Source: Prunella strophiata (taxonomy: Eukaryota > Chordata > Aves > Passeriformes > Prunellidae). From it: a stretch of DNA of 64,000 nt. The first letter of the stretch is position 1. Each line of letters opens with the position of its first letter. The stretch is from contig JAZBQD010000025.1 in the NCBI GenBank assembly GCA_036583965.1, positions 13,351,145 to 13,415,144 of the forward strand. Reading direction: 5' to 3'. The notes under the pieces were generated by a model that worked only from the letters and a program-made list of their open reading frames with translations, was not told the origin of the DNA and made no database searches. The position numbers and the translations under genes were made by a program. Of the stretch, positions 32,401-44,400 are shown one piece after another.

Positions 32401-35365
32401 TCTGGGAAGCACCACTCACTGGCAGTGTTAATCAAAGCCTTGTTGCTGTTACAGTCATGACTCCATCAGTGAAGTAGGATGAATGTTTCTGAAATGGAAT
32501 GTAGGTTGTTATAGGCCCTACTTAAAGGGATTTGGGGAAAAATCATCAGTCTTCTCTCCTTGCTTTAAAGCAGACTTCTCTCTTGTCCCTTTCATGTGTA
32601 GGAACTCCTGTCCATGGTATTGTGTTGTCCAGCTGCCAGGATGTGGCATGGTACCAGGGAACACTGGAGAGAGGGATCTGCCAAGTCCTAGATGCCAACA
32701 CCACCGTGGCTTTGTTGCATATGGATCCTTCAAGCAGCAATGGCTTGAGGCTATTCTGGAGCAGCTGCATGTACATGGTCATGTCTTAAAGTTCCTGTTG
32801 GCCATCAAAAGCACTCGTGGCAGTGGGGGGAGGTGGGCTCTGCCATCTCCCAGGGGCTGCTGCTGCCCAGGGACCTCTGCCTCTGCTGGGCAGTGGCATG
32901 TAGGGCCTCTCATGGGCATCTGAGTGTGATGGGAGCAGCTGCTGCCAGGTCTGTCCTGCCCAGCCTGTCTGGGGATGGTGGGCTCTGGCACCTTCCTGCC
33001 AAGGTTTTGGAAGCAAAGGTATGCCGCAGGGTGATGGGACATGCCTGGGATGGGGAAGGCCCAGCAGTGTCCCTGCTCCCAGAGAGGTGAGCTCCAGGCC
33101 AAAGCAGGCATTCAGGCAGTGTGTTTCCAGTGGGCTTTGGGCTGGAGTCACCTGTGCCAGCGTGTGACTTGCATTTCACCCCACGTCCCTGGTCTGCCAC
33201 TTGCTCCTGCTCCTGGAATTGGCCCTCTGGGCGCAGGAGAGCAGCGCCTTCATTCCAGTGCTCAATTCCTACAGGAGTCACCTAGAGACTTTTCTTTTTA
33301 CCCTTTTTGGGCTGTGTCTTTTGGACAGTGTTTAGTAGTATTCAAGTTATAAGCACATTTTCAATGACGTGTATTGAAGAGGCACCTTTTATTTGTATTA
33401 ATCACATTTGATAGACAATTTGGTGCCTGCAGTTCTCTGTAACTTGTGTCTCACTTTGGGTGTGTAAATTGTTAACCCTTTCACACTTATCAAATATGGA
33501 TTAATAAAAACAAGATGCTTAGGATAGAAAGCTAGCAGCTTAATTGCACTTCTCCCACTGCAAGTGCCCTCATCCGCCGTCGCTGCAGGGGTTTTGCTTT
33601 CTGAAGCTGAAAGTTGAGCATGCCCAGCCATTGTCCTCAGTGCGAGGCAGCTTGCATGGCCCTGCTGTCCCCATGCATGTCCCTACTAACTATGCAAGCC
33701 TCTAGCCCAGCCGTGGCTCCGAGCAGCGCCTGGAGCCTGTGCTGAGCCTCGGTGCAGCTGCTGCACACAGGAGCATGTCCCTGGGTTCCTGCTTCCTTTG
33801 CACATCTCTGACTCTTTCCTTTGCAGGATTCTGCGTTACTGACAAGGCTGGAGCGTAACGTAAGGTTAGAGGGATTGGAGCAGGGAAATGAGAACAAACT
33901 GATTTCTATTTTGTGTTGTTTTTCCTTTTGTTAGCAGGGCATCCTGCTCAGGGTTCTGTGTGTAGCCTGCCATTGCATGCAATGTGAGGGGCTGTGAGGA
34001 GGGGCCGTGCGGGCACACAGAGCTGCTGTGAGTGTCCTTGTGAGGGGAGCGGTTCCCTGCTGGCCTCCTGCTGCCCACACTGCTCTTGGGGCTGTGCCTG
34101 CCGTTCTGGGGGAGCCCCTGGGCTGCCTGTCTGTGCTCCAGGATGCTGTGGTGTTGGGGTTTGAGCCGTGCCCTGTTGGGCAGAGGTTCCCTGGGGCAGA
34201 TGGCGAGGGCTGGCCTGGGCTTCGTGCAGCTCCCAGGACTCCTCCTGGTTCTTGCCCTGCAGCTTTGGTGCCCTCCCCTTGGTCAGCTGGCATGGAGAGG
34301 GTGTGGAAACAACATTCCAAATAATTTCACTGTTGGGTGTTGTGTTTTTGTTTTGGTTTTTCTTAATTTTAGTTTGGTTGGTTTTTTTTTTTTTTTTTTT
34401 TTTAAATCTTTGTCATTTGCCTACTAATCCAAAAGAATTTGGCAGTATCTAATGATACCTGTGGAGGGAACTGAAATTTAGTTTTAATCTGTGGTGAGAT
34501 GAAAGTCCTACACGGTTTTCTCAACAAAAGCATCGTAAAGCAGTTACTGTTAAGAGCTTTATTTTGTAAAAGAAAAGCACCTGAAGACTTGTACAATGTG
34601 TTAGACCTAAAGGCTTGGGGACTCTATTTTATAAAAGGTGATAGCACTCAATTTATCTGCAAATAGTGTTTTTTCAAAGACACAGATTAAAACTAAGTGT
34701 AACCACCAGTCCCGGCTCACTCAGCCCTGCAGCGCGCACGTGCCGGCCTCAGGCCCGTGTGCCCTTTGTGAGTGCAATAACCCCTGTGGAGGTGCTACAC
34801 TGCCTTGGGGAGGGTAACACAAGGGAATCCAGGCCACCAGTGGCTCCTTCATTGTCCTGTGGCCTTCCAAGTATGAATTTGTACAGATTTGCTCACCACC
34901 TGTGCCTCACCATTGGTTAAAATTGAATTTTAAGTCCTGTTGCAAATGCAATTTCTCTTCTGGACACAATGTCAGATTTTACACTGGAATATCTACAGTT
35001 CTCAAACTGCATGTCACATCACTGTACCTGGTACAGGGACGTGGGGTTTTCCCACACCTTTGATATTCTCCTCTGTATTTTAATGTTTTTGACCTGTACA
35101 GTAATTGGAAAGCAGGCTGTCTACTTGGGGTTGAACATTGTACCATAAATTTTAAATTATTTGAGGACAACTGCATGAGACTGTGTCAATGCCTTTTATT
35201 ATTTATTTGTATGTTTTATTATTCGAGGTGTATGCACTTTTAATATGCAGAATTTATATTTTTATGTTAAAAATCATTTTCTTTCAGAAAGAAGAGTTTG
35301 AATATGAGGAATTGGAATTAAGTGCAAAAAGGGGAATATGTAATAAAATACAATAAATTTATTAC
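29455..35365 (+). other. USP31: USP31 3' UTR (about 5.9 kb)
   Basis: No credible coding frame follows the stop. The region is AT-richer than the intergenic DNA beyond it and ends with two overlapping poly(A) signals. A third AATAAA at 33503-33508 could give a shorter form. AU-rich motifs such as ATTTATTT (35201-35208) and a poly-T run near 34382-34403 lie in it. The length is inferred from the signals and from the long 3' UTR known for mammalian USP31. Confidence 0.65.
35342..35357 (+). terminator. USP31: USP31 poly(A) signals
   Basis: Two AATAAA hexamers at 35342-35347 and 35352-35357 end an AT-rich stretch; GC-rich intergenic sequence starts just after. This is the best 3' end for the USP31 transcript. 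Confidence 0.65.
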
Positions 35366-38300
35366 TAGGCATCCTGCCTGAGTGAGAGTTTTTCCAGGCT
35401 GCAGGCTTCAGCCTTGCCATGTTCCTGCCCTGCCTGCTCTGGGCCCAGGGTGGGGGCACGGGCTCGGGAGCTTCCCGTGTGCCCCAGGGCCTGGCTTGGG
35501 CACAGCCTGGGTGCTGGGGAGGGGAGGCACGGGCTCCTCCTTCCCCTGTGGTGTTCCTGATGCTTCTCTCTCCACAGACCCTCAGTCCAGGTGCTGCAGT
35601 GCTCGGATGGTCCCAAGAGGGTGTGGGACCTGCACCAGAGCCACGTGCTGGTGAGTTTGGTCCCTGAGCCCCAGGGCAGGGGGATGTGGTTGGGCTCCTC
35701 TTTGGTTGGAGGGCTCACACCTGCTCAGGCAGAGGTGGGGGTGTTCCCTGTCCATCCATCCATGCCTCATGTTGGGGCTCAGCCCCCCACCTGAAGGGGC
35801 TGCTCAGTGCCAGAGCAGTCCCCTGCTACCCCCAGCCCTGCCCATGCCCCCTGCCACCCACAGCAGTGAGGCCAAGCTCCAGACAGGAGGGACACATGGA
35901 CCCAGGTCCTGTGGCATTTGGGGCCAGGAGCCCCCCAGCCAGATTCCCACATGTCCAGGAGGCCCTCAGGCCACCCCTGCCTACAGCATGGCCAAAGGTA
36001 TTGGGGGCTGGGGTGGCCTGAGGGGCTTCTGCCATCACCTGACACTGCAGGCTTGAAGCTCCTCCAGCTCTGTCCTAATTAAAGACTGTTTTTCCTTTAG
36101 CAGGCTGTGCAGCAGTGGCTCCAGACGTGGAGGAGAGCGTGGATGGGCTGCTCCTGCTGCCACCCACCTCAGCCCAGCGAGGATGAGGATGGAGCAGGAG
36201 GAGGACAGGCTGCCTCTGCTGGGTGCTGAATGGAAAACCTCTGTCCTTGGTGGATTGTTTGCAGTGACCCACCCTGGGCTGGGAGAGCTGCCCCAGTCCC
36301 TGCTGGGCTGCCCAGTCTCAGGGCAGATGGGGCACAGAAGGCTGTGGCCATCCAGGGTCTCCTCTGGGCAGAAGGATGGAAGATGATGTGCCCCCCCTAT
36401 GCCTGCAGCTCTTTCCACTGTGGACTCGGATCCTCCTGCTCCAGGGAGCCCTCAGATCAGTGCAGCAGGGGCTGCCTTGGGCTTCACAAACTCACCTTTC
36501 AACACAATTTTTGATTCTCAAGGGTTCTTTTTCTCTCTCCTCCTCCGTGCATATTTTTGCAGGAGGGGCCTGTTGCACAGGTGAGCAGCATTATCAGTGT
36601 GTGCTCCGTGTCCTCTGGTGCTCACCAAAGGGAAGTTGTTCCCCAGATCCCAGATGGGCTGTCCTGGTCTCCCCTTGCCTGGTTGCAGAAATGGTGATGT
36701 TGGTGTGTTTATCAATAGCTGTGCTGCACCACCCCTGCCCACACAGCCCCAGGGCCTTGGGGGATGCATGGCCCTGCCACGGAGCCTTGGTGTGTGTTCC
36801 CATCCACCCTGCTGGGAGGGGAGCTGGCTGCTGCCCTGGCTGGGCACGCACACCAGTCCCAGCCCTGCTGTGTCCAGAGGCACTGCTTCACAGCTCGTGT
36901 AGAAATGGGGATGGCAGATGTCACATTAAATCATGAGGTCATCATTTATTTATAGGTGATTACATTAAAGAGAGATTAATATAGCCAAAGGCTTTGCAGA
37001 ATTAGAGTTAATGTACTTGTGTTTATTATATTTGCCAACATTTCTCCAATCCAGCTGGGTTTTTCTGGCCACAGGATTTAACAGAGAGCCCACTGCCATC
37101 CTCCAGCCTACCTGGGAGGGGGGTGTGAGGTCTATGGAAAACACTTGAGAACTTTGATCTTTGAGTGATCAGTTCCACTGCCTCCCACTTTCTGAGGGTC
37201 TGTGGCTGGCACCTGGGGCAGGGGGAGGGCAGGGCAGGACTCAGCAGTGCTCAGAGTGGGGTCAGGGAGGGGAGCCCAGGGTTGGGGCTCCCAGATGTCA
37301 CTCCCAGGCTGGGATTATGCTGTGTTTAACTGGGATTAGGCTACTGCAGAGCTGGGCACAGGTTTCTGACACCCTGGGGAGGGGGTGTGTCCCTGAGGAG
37401 TACTGGTGAGGAAGTGCCAGGTGTTTCCTTGGTCCCTGTGCCCGCAGAACCTGCTCAGCTGTCACCTGTCCTGTGGGCTGTAGGGTGGCTGCTGCCAGCT
37501 CAATGGGCACCAGTGGAGCTCCCCTGCTGATGGATGAACCAACAGAGGAGCCAAGAACACCCTGTGTTTGGCTGGAGATGCCAAACCACACAGGAGTGGT
37601 CTCTGGTTGTACCAGTCAGGACTGAGGGTGCATAGAGTGGATGTGCAACTCCCTGCTGCTGCCTGGTGGGACACCTGCCTGCCTCTGAGGGCCAGAACAA
37701 ACCCCAAGCTTTGGGAGGCTGTCAATAAATTGTAACACATTAGGCACTGTCACCCCTACCCCTGGACTCTTAAATTTTGCTCTAATTGGAGTATTGCTTT
37801 TCCTTCCTCAGCACTTTTTCCCCTCGGCCAAGTATCGATCTGTCTCTGTGGGGATCTGGCTAACTGTTGGCAATTTATGGGAACATAAAACTAGTCCATC
37901 TAGAGCAAAAACCCAGCTTTTAATAAGAAATGGGGACACCAGGCTCTGGCTGATTCCAAGGTGGATTTACCATTTTACAGTGGGTCCCCAGGACAGGGGA
38001 ACAGGGGCTGTTGGGGGGAAAGGGACCATTAGAAGCGCCTTGAGCTGGGCTACCTTTTGGGCAGGGGAGGCCTGAGGGGCTTTTGAAGATGTGGGGGTTC
38101 CCCTTCTGGTCTCCTGTGTCCCTTCCCATGGTGGTTGAGGGTCTGGCTGGGGTCCCCTGGCCCCACAGGACCTGGGTCCATAATTTGTCCCCTGCTGCCT
38201 GGAGCTTGGTCTCAGTGCTGTGGTGGGCAGCAGCCTGGGCTGGGGCTGCAGGTGGCAGGAGACAGCTGGGACTGAAGGGCTCTGGTGCTGGGCAGCCTCC

Positions 38301-40400
38301 CCAGCTCTTTCACTTGTCCTCGCTCAGCTGCCCCAGCCCTTGTGGGGCTCTCCCTGGCGATGGATGCCGGTGCCTTTGCAGGCTGAGGCTGGTTGTGCAT
38401 TCCCAGACCCGTGGGCCTTCATCCTGCTGGGGTGTTCCTGCAGGTTTGGGGGCGTGGGGTCCTTGGGGAGCAGGTCCCTGGCATTAGGAGGGACTGGCAC
38501 TCAGGGCCCAGCTGCAGCCCCGGGAGGAGCTCCTGAGCATCCCCTCCCTGCCAGCCCTGTGTCGCAGGCTGCAGACGGCCGCCGTGCCCTGTCTGTTGTG
38601 TTGGGTGTCCCGGTGCTGTAACAGCTGCTCTCCCCGCCATTTGCTGCCGTCTAATTGCGGCTTTATTGAAATGAGTCTAAATTGTCTGGGAATACATTAG
38701 CTCGCTGTCTCCCCGTGGCGCGCTCCGTGTGGATGTGAGCACTCCGCAGAGCGCTCCCGTTTTTAATCTTGTGGAACCGGCTCCCCGGAGAACGGGTGCA
38801 TTTCCCAACAGCCTTAATGAGTTTCCAGAGCTGGGGTCAGATTGTCTTGGCAGTGGTAATGGGGCCCGGGGGGGCTCGCCCCGCGGCTCTGTGCTCCAGA
38901 CTGTAAATAACGCCGCGGCTGCTGCTGCTGCTGCCCCGGATCCCTTTGCTCCCTGGTCCCTTTGCTCCGGCAGCAGGCGGAGTGTGCGCACTGCAAAGCA
39001 ATTCCTGCAGCCCCCAGGACAGTCTTGAAGCATTTTAATATTTTGCCAATGATTTATTGAGGGTAACGAGCAGATGATGGACTGCATTTCGAGGTGTGGA
39101 TTATCTATTAGAGCTCATGTTGAAGGCATCTGCGCTGACAAGCTGCTGCCGAGCAGGGCAAGCACAAGCGATCTGTGGTGTTGCAGGAGGGGTCAGCAGC
39201 TCCTGCCGCAGCTTGGAGACAGCGCACAGCCCTGCCCGCTGCCCTGGGGACAGCCCCGGTACAGCCCTGCCCGCTGCCCTGGGGACAGCCCCGGTACCTG
39301 CCCCGGGCCGGGCGGCGCCGATGCTGCCCCGATGCTGCCCCTGGGCTCAGAGCTCCTGTCGTACCTGCTTAGGGGAGCCTGGTGCGGTTCCCCCGGGGCT
39401 GGATGGGCTCATGGGCTGTGACATCACCTCTGCAGCTCTCAGGGAGGCAGGTGGGCAGGTGCTTCCCTGCTTTAGGAGGTGATTTGTACTGCAGGGCCGG
39501 TGGTGCCCCCGGGAGCTGCGGTGCTGCCCCACCCCGCGGGCTCCACGGTCCCCAGCGAGGCGCTGATGCGGGACACGAAGCTGTTTGCGCTCCCCGGCTG
39601 CTGGCCTGCACCCTCTTCCACAGCCTCTGCAGCTGGTGCTGCCCGTCCCCGTGCGGCACAGCCAAGCTTGGGCCAAAAGGGGGCCCTGTGGGCTCGGAGT
39701 GACCGTGACTGGGACATTGTCCCCTGGGTAGCCCTTGCTGTGCTGCCCTATTGCTGTGCTGGCTTCGTTACAGTGAGATTAATGCTGCTTATTGGGAGTT
39801 TTTATCACCTCAATGTTTCCTCTCAGCTCCTGAAACCAGCTTCAGCCCGGATTTATTACCTGGCAGATAAATACAAGTGCAGGTTTATTTTGTCTCCCTG
39901 TTCATCAGAAAGGAATGAAAATGTAAGCAAAATAGTAAAAATAAAATAGACTCAGTTTTTCTTTAATTGACCTTTGATTTTTAACGTAATACCTTCCCCA
40001 TGTTGCTGCTTACAGCCTTTAATTTCTCTCGGTGAAGTGGCTGTGTTCAATGATTCATTCTGTCCTGAGGCAAAGCACACACTGTAATTGGTTTTTAACT
40101 TCCTGGAATGTCAAAGCCAGGATTGAAATTTTACGTATCACACCACCAATTCAATACTGGCTTTAATAATAATGTTGCAGAAAGGAAAGCAGATTTACAG
40201 CTGTAGAAAAATGTAATCAAATTTTGAGCCTGAATGCAGTAACTCCAAATGCTAGTTTTCATTTGGAAACTTGTTAGATAGATGTGACATCACCTGAGTG
40301 GTTCCCAGCTCATTTCTGCTTCTCCGTGCCACTGCTTGGAGGGCTGGGACGAGGTGGGGAGCTGCGGGTCCGCGGCTGCTGGCGCTGCCTGGGAGGGGCC
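35366..40400. other. Intergenic, no gene
   Basis: This lies between the convergent genes USP31 and HS3ST2. Frames up to about 190 codons are present but show composition typical of GC-rich chance ORFs and no family motifs. The stretches 38640-39150 and 39950-40260 are AT-rich, non-repetitive and look like conserved non-coding DNA, but that is only an impression. Confidence 0.6.
39226..39295. repeat. 35-bp tandem duplication
   Basis: Two identical, adjacent 35-bp copies both begin ACAGCCCTGCCCGCTGCCCT and end GCCCCGGT. Confidence 0.9.
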
Positions 40401-40404
40401 AGCG

Positions 40405-41475
40405 TGCCCCGGGCCGGTGTGTGCCCCCCGGGCCGGTGTGTGCCCCCGGGCTGCTGTGTGCCCCGGGCTGCTGTGTGTGCCCCCCGGGCTGCTGTGTGCC
40501 TGGGCCGGTGTGTGCCCCGGGCTGCTGTGTGCCCCCCGGGCTGCTGTGTGCCCCTGGCTGCTGTGTGCCCCTGGCTGCTGTGTGCCCCTGGCTGCTGTGT
40601 GCCCCCTGGCTGCTGTGTGCCCCCGGGCTGCTGTGTGTGCCCCCGGGCTGCTGTGTGCCCCCGGGCTGCTGTGTGCCCCTGGCTGCTGTGTGCCCCCTGG
40701 CTGCTGTGTGCCCCTGGCTGCTGTGTGCCCCCGGCCGGTGTGTGCCCCCGGGCTGCTGTGTGCCCCTGCTGCTGTGTGCCCCTGGCTGCTGTGTGTGCCC
40801 CCGGCTGCTGTGTGCCCCCGGCTGCTGTGTGCCCCCGGGCCGTGTGTGCCCCCGGGCCGGTGTGTGCCCCTGGCTGCTGTGTGTGCCCCCGGGCTGCTGT
40901 GTGTGCCCCCGGCTGCTGTGTGTGCCCCCGGCTGCTGTGTGCCCCGGGCTGCTGTGTGCCCCCCGGGCTGCTGTGTGCCCCCCGGGCTGCTGTGTGTGCC
41001 CCTGGCTGCTGTGTGCCCCTGGCTGCTGTGTGTGCCCCCGGCTGCTGTGTGCCCCTGGCTGCTGTGTGCCCCCGGCTGCTGTGTGCCCCCCGGGCTGCTG
41101 TGTGCCCCCGGGCTGGTGTGTGCCCCGGGCCGGTGTGTGCCCCCGGGCCGGTGTGTGCCCCTGGCTGCTGTGTGCCCCCTGGCTGCTGTGTGCCCCCGGG
41201 CTGCTGTGTGCCCCGGGCTGCTGTGTGCCCCGGGCTGCTGTGTGCCCCCGGGCCGCTGTGTGCCCCTGGCTGCTCTGTGCCCCCGGGCCGGTGTGTGCCC
41301 CCCGGGCTGCTCTGTGCCCCCGGGCCGGTGTGTGCCCCCCGGGCTGCTCTGTGCCCCCGGGCCGTGTGGTGCCCCCGGGCTGCTCTGTGCCCCCGGGCCG
41401 GTGTGTGCCCCGGGCTGCTGTGTGCCCCTGGCTGGTGTGTGCCCCCCGGGCCGGTGTGTGCCCCGGGCCGGTGCC
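40405..41475. repeat. GC-rich minisatellite, about 19-20-bp unit
   Basis: More than 50 units read GGGCTGCTGTGTGCCCC with variable C-runs and variants GGCCGGTGTGTGCCCC, GGCTGCTCTGTGCCCC and TGGCTGCTGTGTGCCCC. Unit length varies mainly through the C-run and an optional extra TG. All six frames are open, which explains several spurious 430-470-codon ORFs. Confidence 0.96.
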
Positions 41476-41479
41476 AAGC

Positions 41480-44400
41480 GCTCGGCCGGGCCACTCGCGA
41501 TGGCAGCGCCCCGAGGTCCGGCCCGAGATCCGGCCCAAGGTCCGGCCGAGGTCCGGCCCAGGGAGCCGCTGCCGCCGGGGCTCTGCCGGGCCGGGCCGGG
41601 CCGGGCTGTGCCGGGGCCGCTCCGCCGGCCGGGGGCTGCTGGGGGAAACACCCTACAGCACTGCAGACACCAAACAAGCAATCGATTTTGGCCAATTAAT
41701 GTCTGATAAAAACTAATAACCCTTCTCTCCCTTTCTTATTACCGAATGACCTCCAGCGATCCATTAGTTTAACAAATGATATGCGGACGTTGAGCATGGC
41801 TAATGGCTCTGGATTAACGCACTGACACCTAATTCATCAGCGTGCCCGCACCACAGGGCTCCTGTGCCGCACCCTCCATCACACCGCATCCCCAGCGCCC
41901 CGGCCTGTCCCTGGCACCCTGCGGGGAGCTGGCACTTGGCCCCGTGTCCCCTCCGTGCTGAGCCCGGAGCCGCGGTGCCCGGTCCCGGTGCCTTTGGCCG
42001 CAGGCTCTGAGCACCGCCCCGCAGCGCTGCGCTCCCCGCTCTCCGCTAGGATGTCCTAAAAAGCTAACTAAGCTGAAATTATTTTCTTTCCTTGGAAAAG
42101 CCTTTAAATAATGTATTGCCCTCACTTGCTGTTACTGAGTGTTTTTTTAAAACCCAGGGAACTTTTCCTTCTGACTTGTGCGTTGCATCTGTTTGTTGCA
42201 GGGTGTGAATTGCCCTTGGGAGGATCACTGGAAATTCCATCTCAAGGCCAGTGCCCCGTGGCCCCCGAGCTCCCAGCCTGGCCCCTGGAGCGGAGGGCAA
42301 TGGAGTGGCCACTTGCAGGGGCTGAGGGGAAGAGCTCCCAGCCCTGTTTGCAGCGAAAAGAGCTGAACAGCCCCAGAGACAGCGGGGAGAAGGATGAGAA
42401 GGGCCCCTCAGTCTTGCTCCCGCCTGGCCGCGCTCCATCGCGCCGGCGTGTGCCTGGCAGCTCTGGCTGGCGGCTGGGAAGGCTTCCCTGGGCTCCTGGA
42501 TTGTTCCTCCCAGCCAGCTGCCCGTGCTGGCAGCAGGATGGCACCAGCTCGGCTCGGGCCCAGCTCCTCCCTGCAGAGCTGCAGCAGCCCCGGGCGAGCT
42601 GGTGCTCCCGGCTGAGCCGGGGCTGCAGCTCCGCGGCCAGTCCCTATCGATTTCCACGGCTGCTAATGGTCTTCTTCATACAATAAGAGGCTTTTGTGGG
42701 GAGAACTTAATCCAGTCCTATCGCTGGGTGAAATTGTACTGCTCACTGCTCAGATTTCCAGGATGTGAGCTACTGTAATAGCAGAGGGAGTTTTATCTAA
42801 TACATTTAATGCTCTGATATTTTTATGGCATGACAGGTCCTAATTGCACTGCTGCAGTGCCAGGAGCGTGAGAGGCCGTGGGTCTGCTGGGTGTGAGGGA
42901 GCTGTGCTGGCTCATGGGGGCTTGTGGGCACCTTGGCAGTGTGGCTGTCACTGTCACCAGTTGCTGTGCTGAGCCCCAGTGTAGCCACCAACAGATTATT
43001 GAGGTGATGATGAGGCTGGTGCTGGAGGTGATGGAAATGTGCAGGGAACAGGAACTTGGTGTTCCCCAGGGACATTCCTTGGTCTTTTCTCTCCCCAGCA
43101 GAGCTGCTCCTGCTGCTGGACAGTTGGGCTGGGGCAAGGGGCAAAGCCTCGTGTCAGGAGGGGGTGACAGAGGTGACACCTCTTGGGACAAGGGATGCCA
43201 GGGCAGGGTCAGGGCCTGTGCGCTTGGGGATGTGCCCTTGTGCAGGGCAGGCAGGGCAGGCTCAGGGCAGGCAGGATGTGCCTGTGTTGCAGGACATGCT
43301 CCCCTTGTCATGCACGGGGCATGTGCCAGCCCAGGCCCCTGCCAGCTGCACTCCCCTTGTGGCCAAGAGCAGAGCTCAGGGCTTGGCTCCTGCAGGGCTG
43401 GAGCTGTGCTCCTGCCTTTGAACTAAGGTGCAGAGAGGCCTCATGGACTGTGATGGCCAGGATCAAAGGTTAGGAAATTTCTCTGTGTAAGTTATGTAAA
43501 TGAGGACTAATGAGGTTTTCATGATTACCTTTAATTAGCTTCTCCACAAGTAGCAGAGGTTTATATGGCATGAGCTGGGACGGTGGCACATGCAGGTATG
43601 TGCACAGTCAAGAACTTTCATTAAAAATGTTTCTAAAAAATTAATCTGCAAGATGCAAATTATCTATTTAAGGCTGAAGAAGAAGGTTTCAAGTAGGAAA
43701 AAAAAGCACAAGGAAAGAAAGCAGCAGCTCTGCAAGCCCTCCAGGACTGTGGTGCACAGCAGCAAGGTGGGCTGTGCCACATGTGCCAGTTATGCCACAG
43801 GGGACGTGTCTGTCCTCGAGGCTGGGGGGACACAGCTCTCTCCATGGCTGTCCCACATGAGGGACACACTTGGGGTGGCCCCAAGCAGGCAGCCATGTCC
43901 AGTGTGGTGCAGGACATGCCTCCAGCTGGGGTCTCGTGGTCACAGGGGATTCTCAGAGAATGCTCCATCAGTGTGGCCACAGGTGCTGGGTGTCCCCTCC
44001 TGCCCTGCCCCATCTATCTCTGGCAGCCTTGCCTTCTGCTCTGCTCACGCTGTGCAGAGGATGGTGAGGATGAAGGGAAATGTGCCAGGCTGAGGGCGTG
44101 AGCTGGGGTGGGTGCTGGGTGTGTGGCAAGCACAGAGCTGGGGCTGGGTGCTGCTGCAGGGTCCTGGGCAGCCTGGACCACAGAGATTTCTATCAGGGTC
44201 AGAAGCAGCTCCCCTTGGAGCTTCCCTCTTGATCTTGAAGAGCTGGAGCCTTGTGGAGAACATATAGGAAGAGACAGCAGAGTGAGTGAGTGAGATGGTT
44301 CGGACAACTGCATCCAATTAGCCTGACATTAATCCTGGGCAAACATGTGGAAAAATCACTGCAAAATTCAATTAACGGGAGAATTAGAGCCTGGGAATAT

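Noticed and set aside
40252..41716. ORFs of 428-472 codons, Cys-Val-Pro or Gly-His-Thr rich
   Set aside because: These are frames of the 19-20-bp array with no splice or start context.
42111..42686. 191-codon plus-strand ORF and a 192-codon minus-strand partner
   Set aside because: The two overlap on opposite strands, are GC-driven, and show no recognisable domain.
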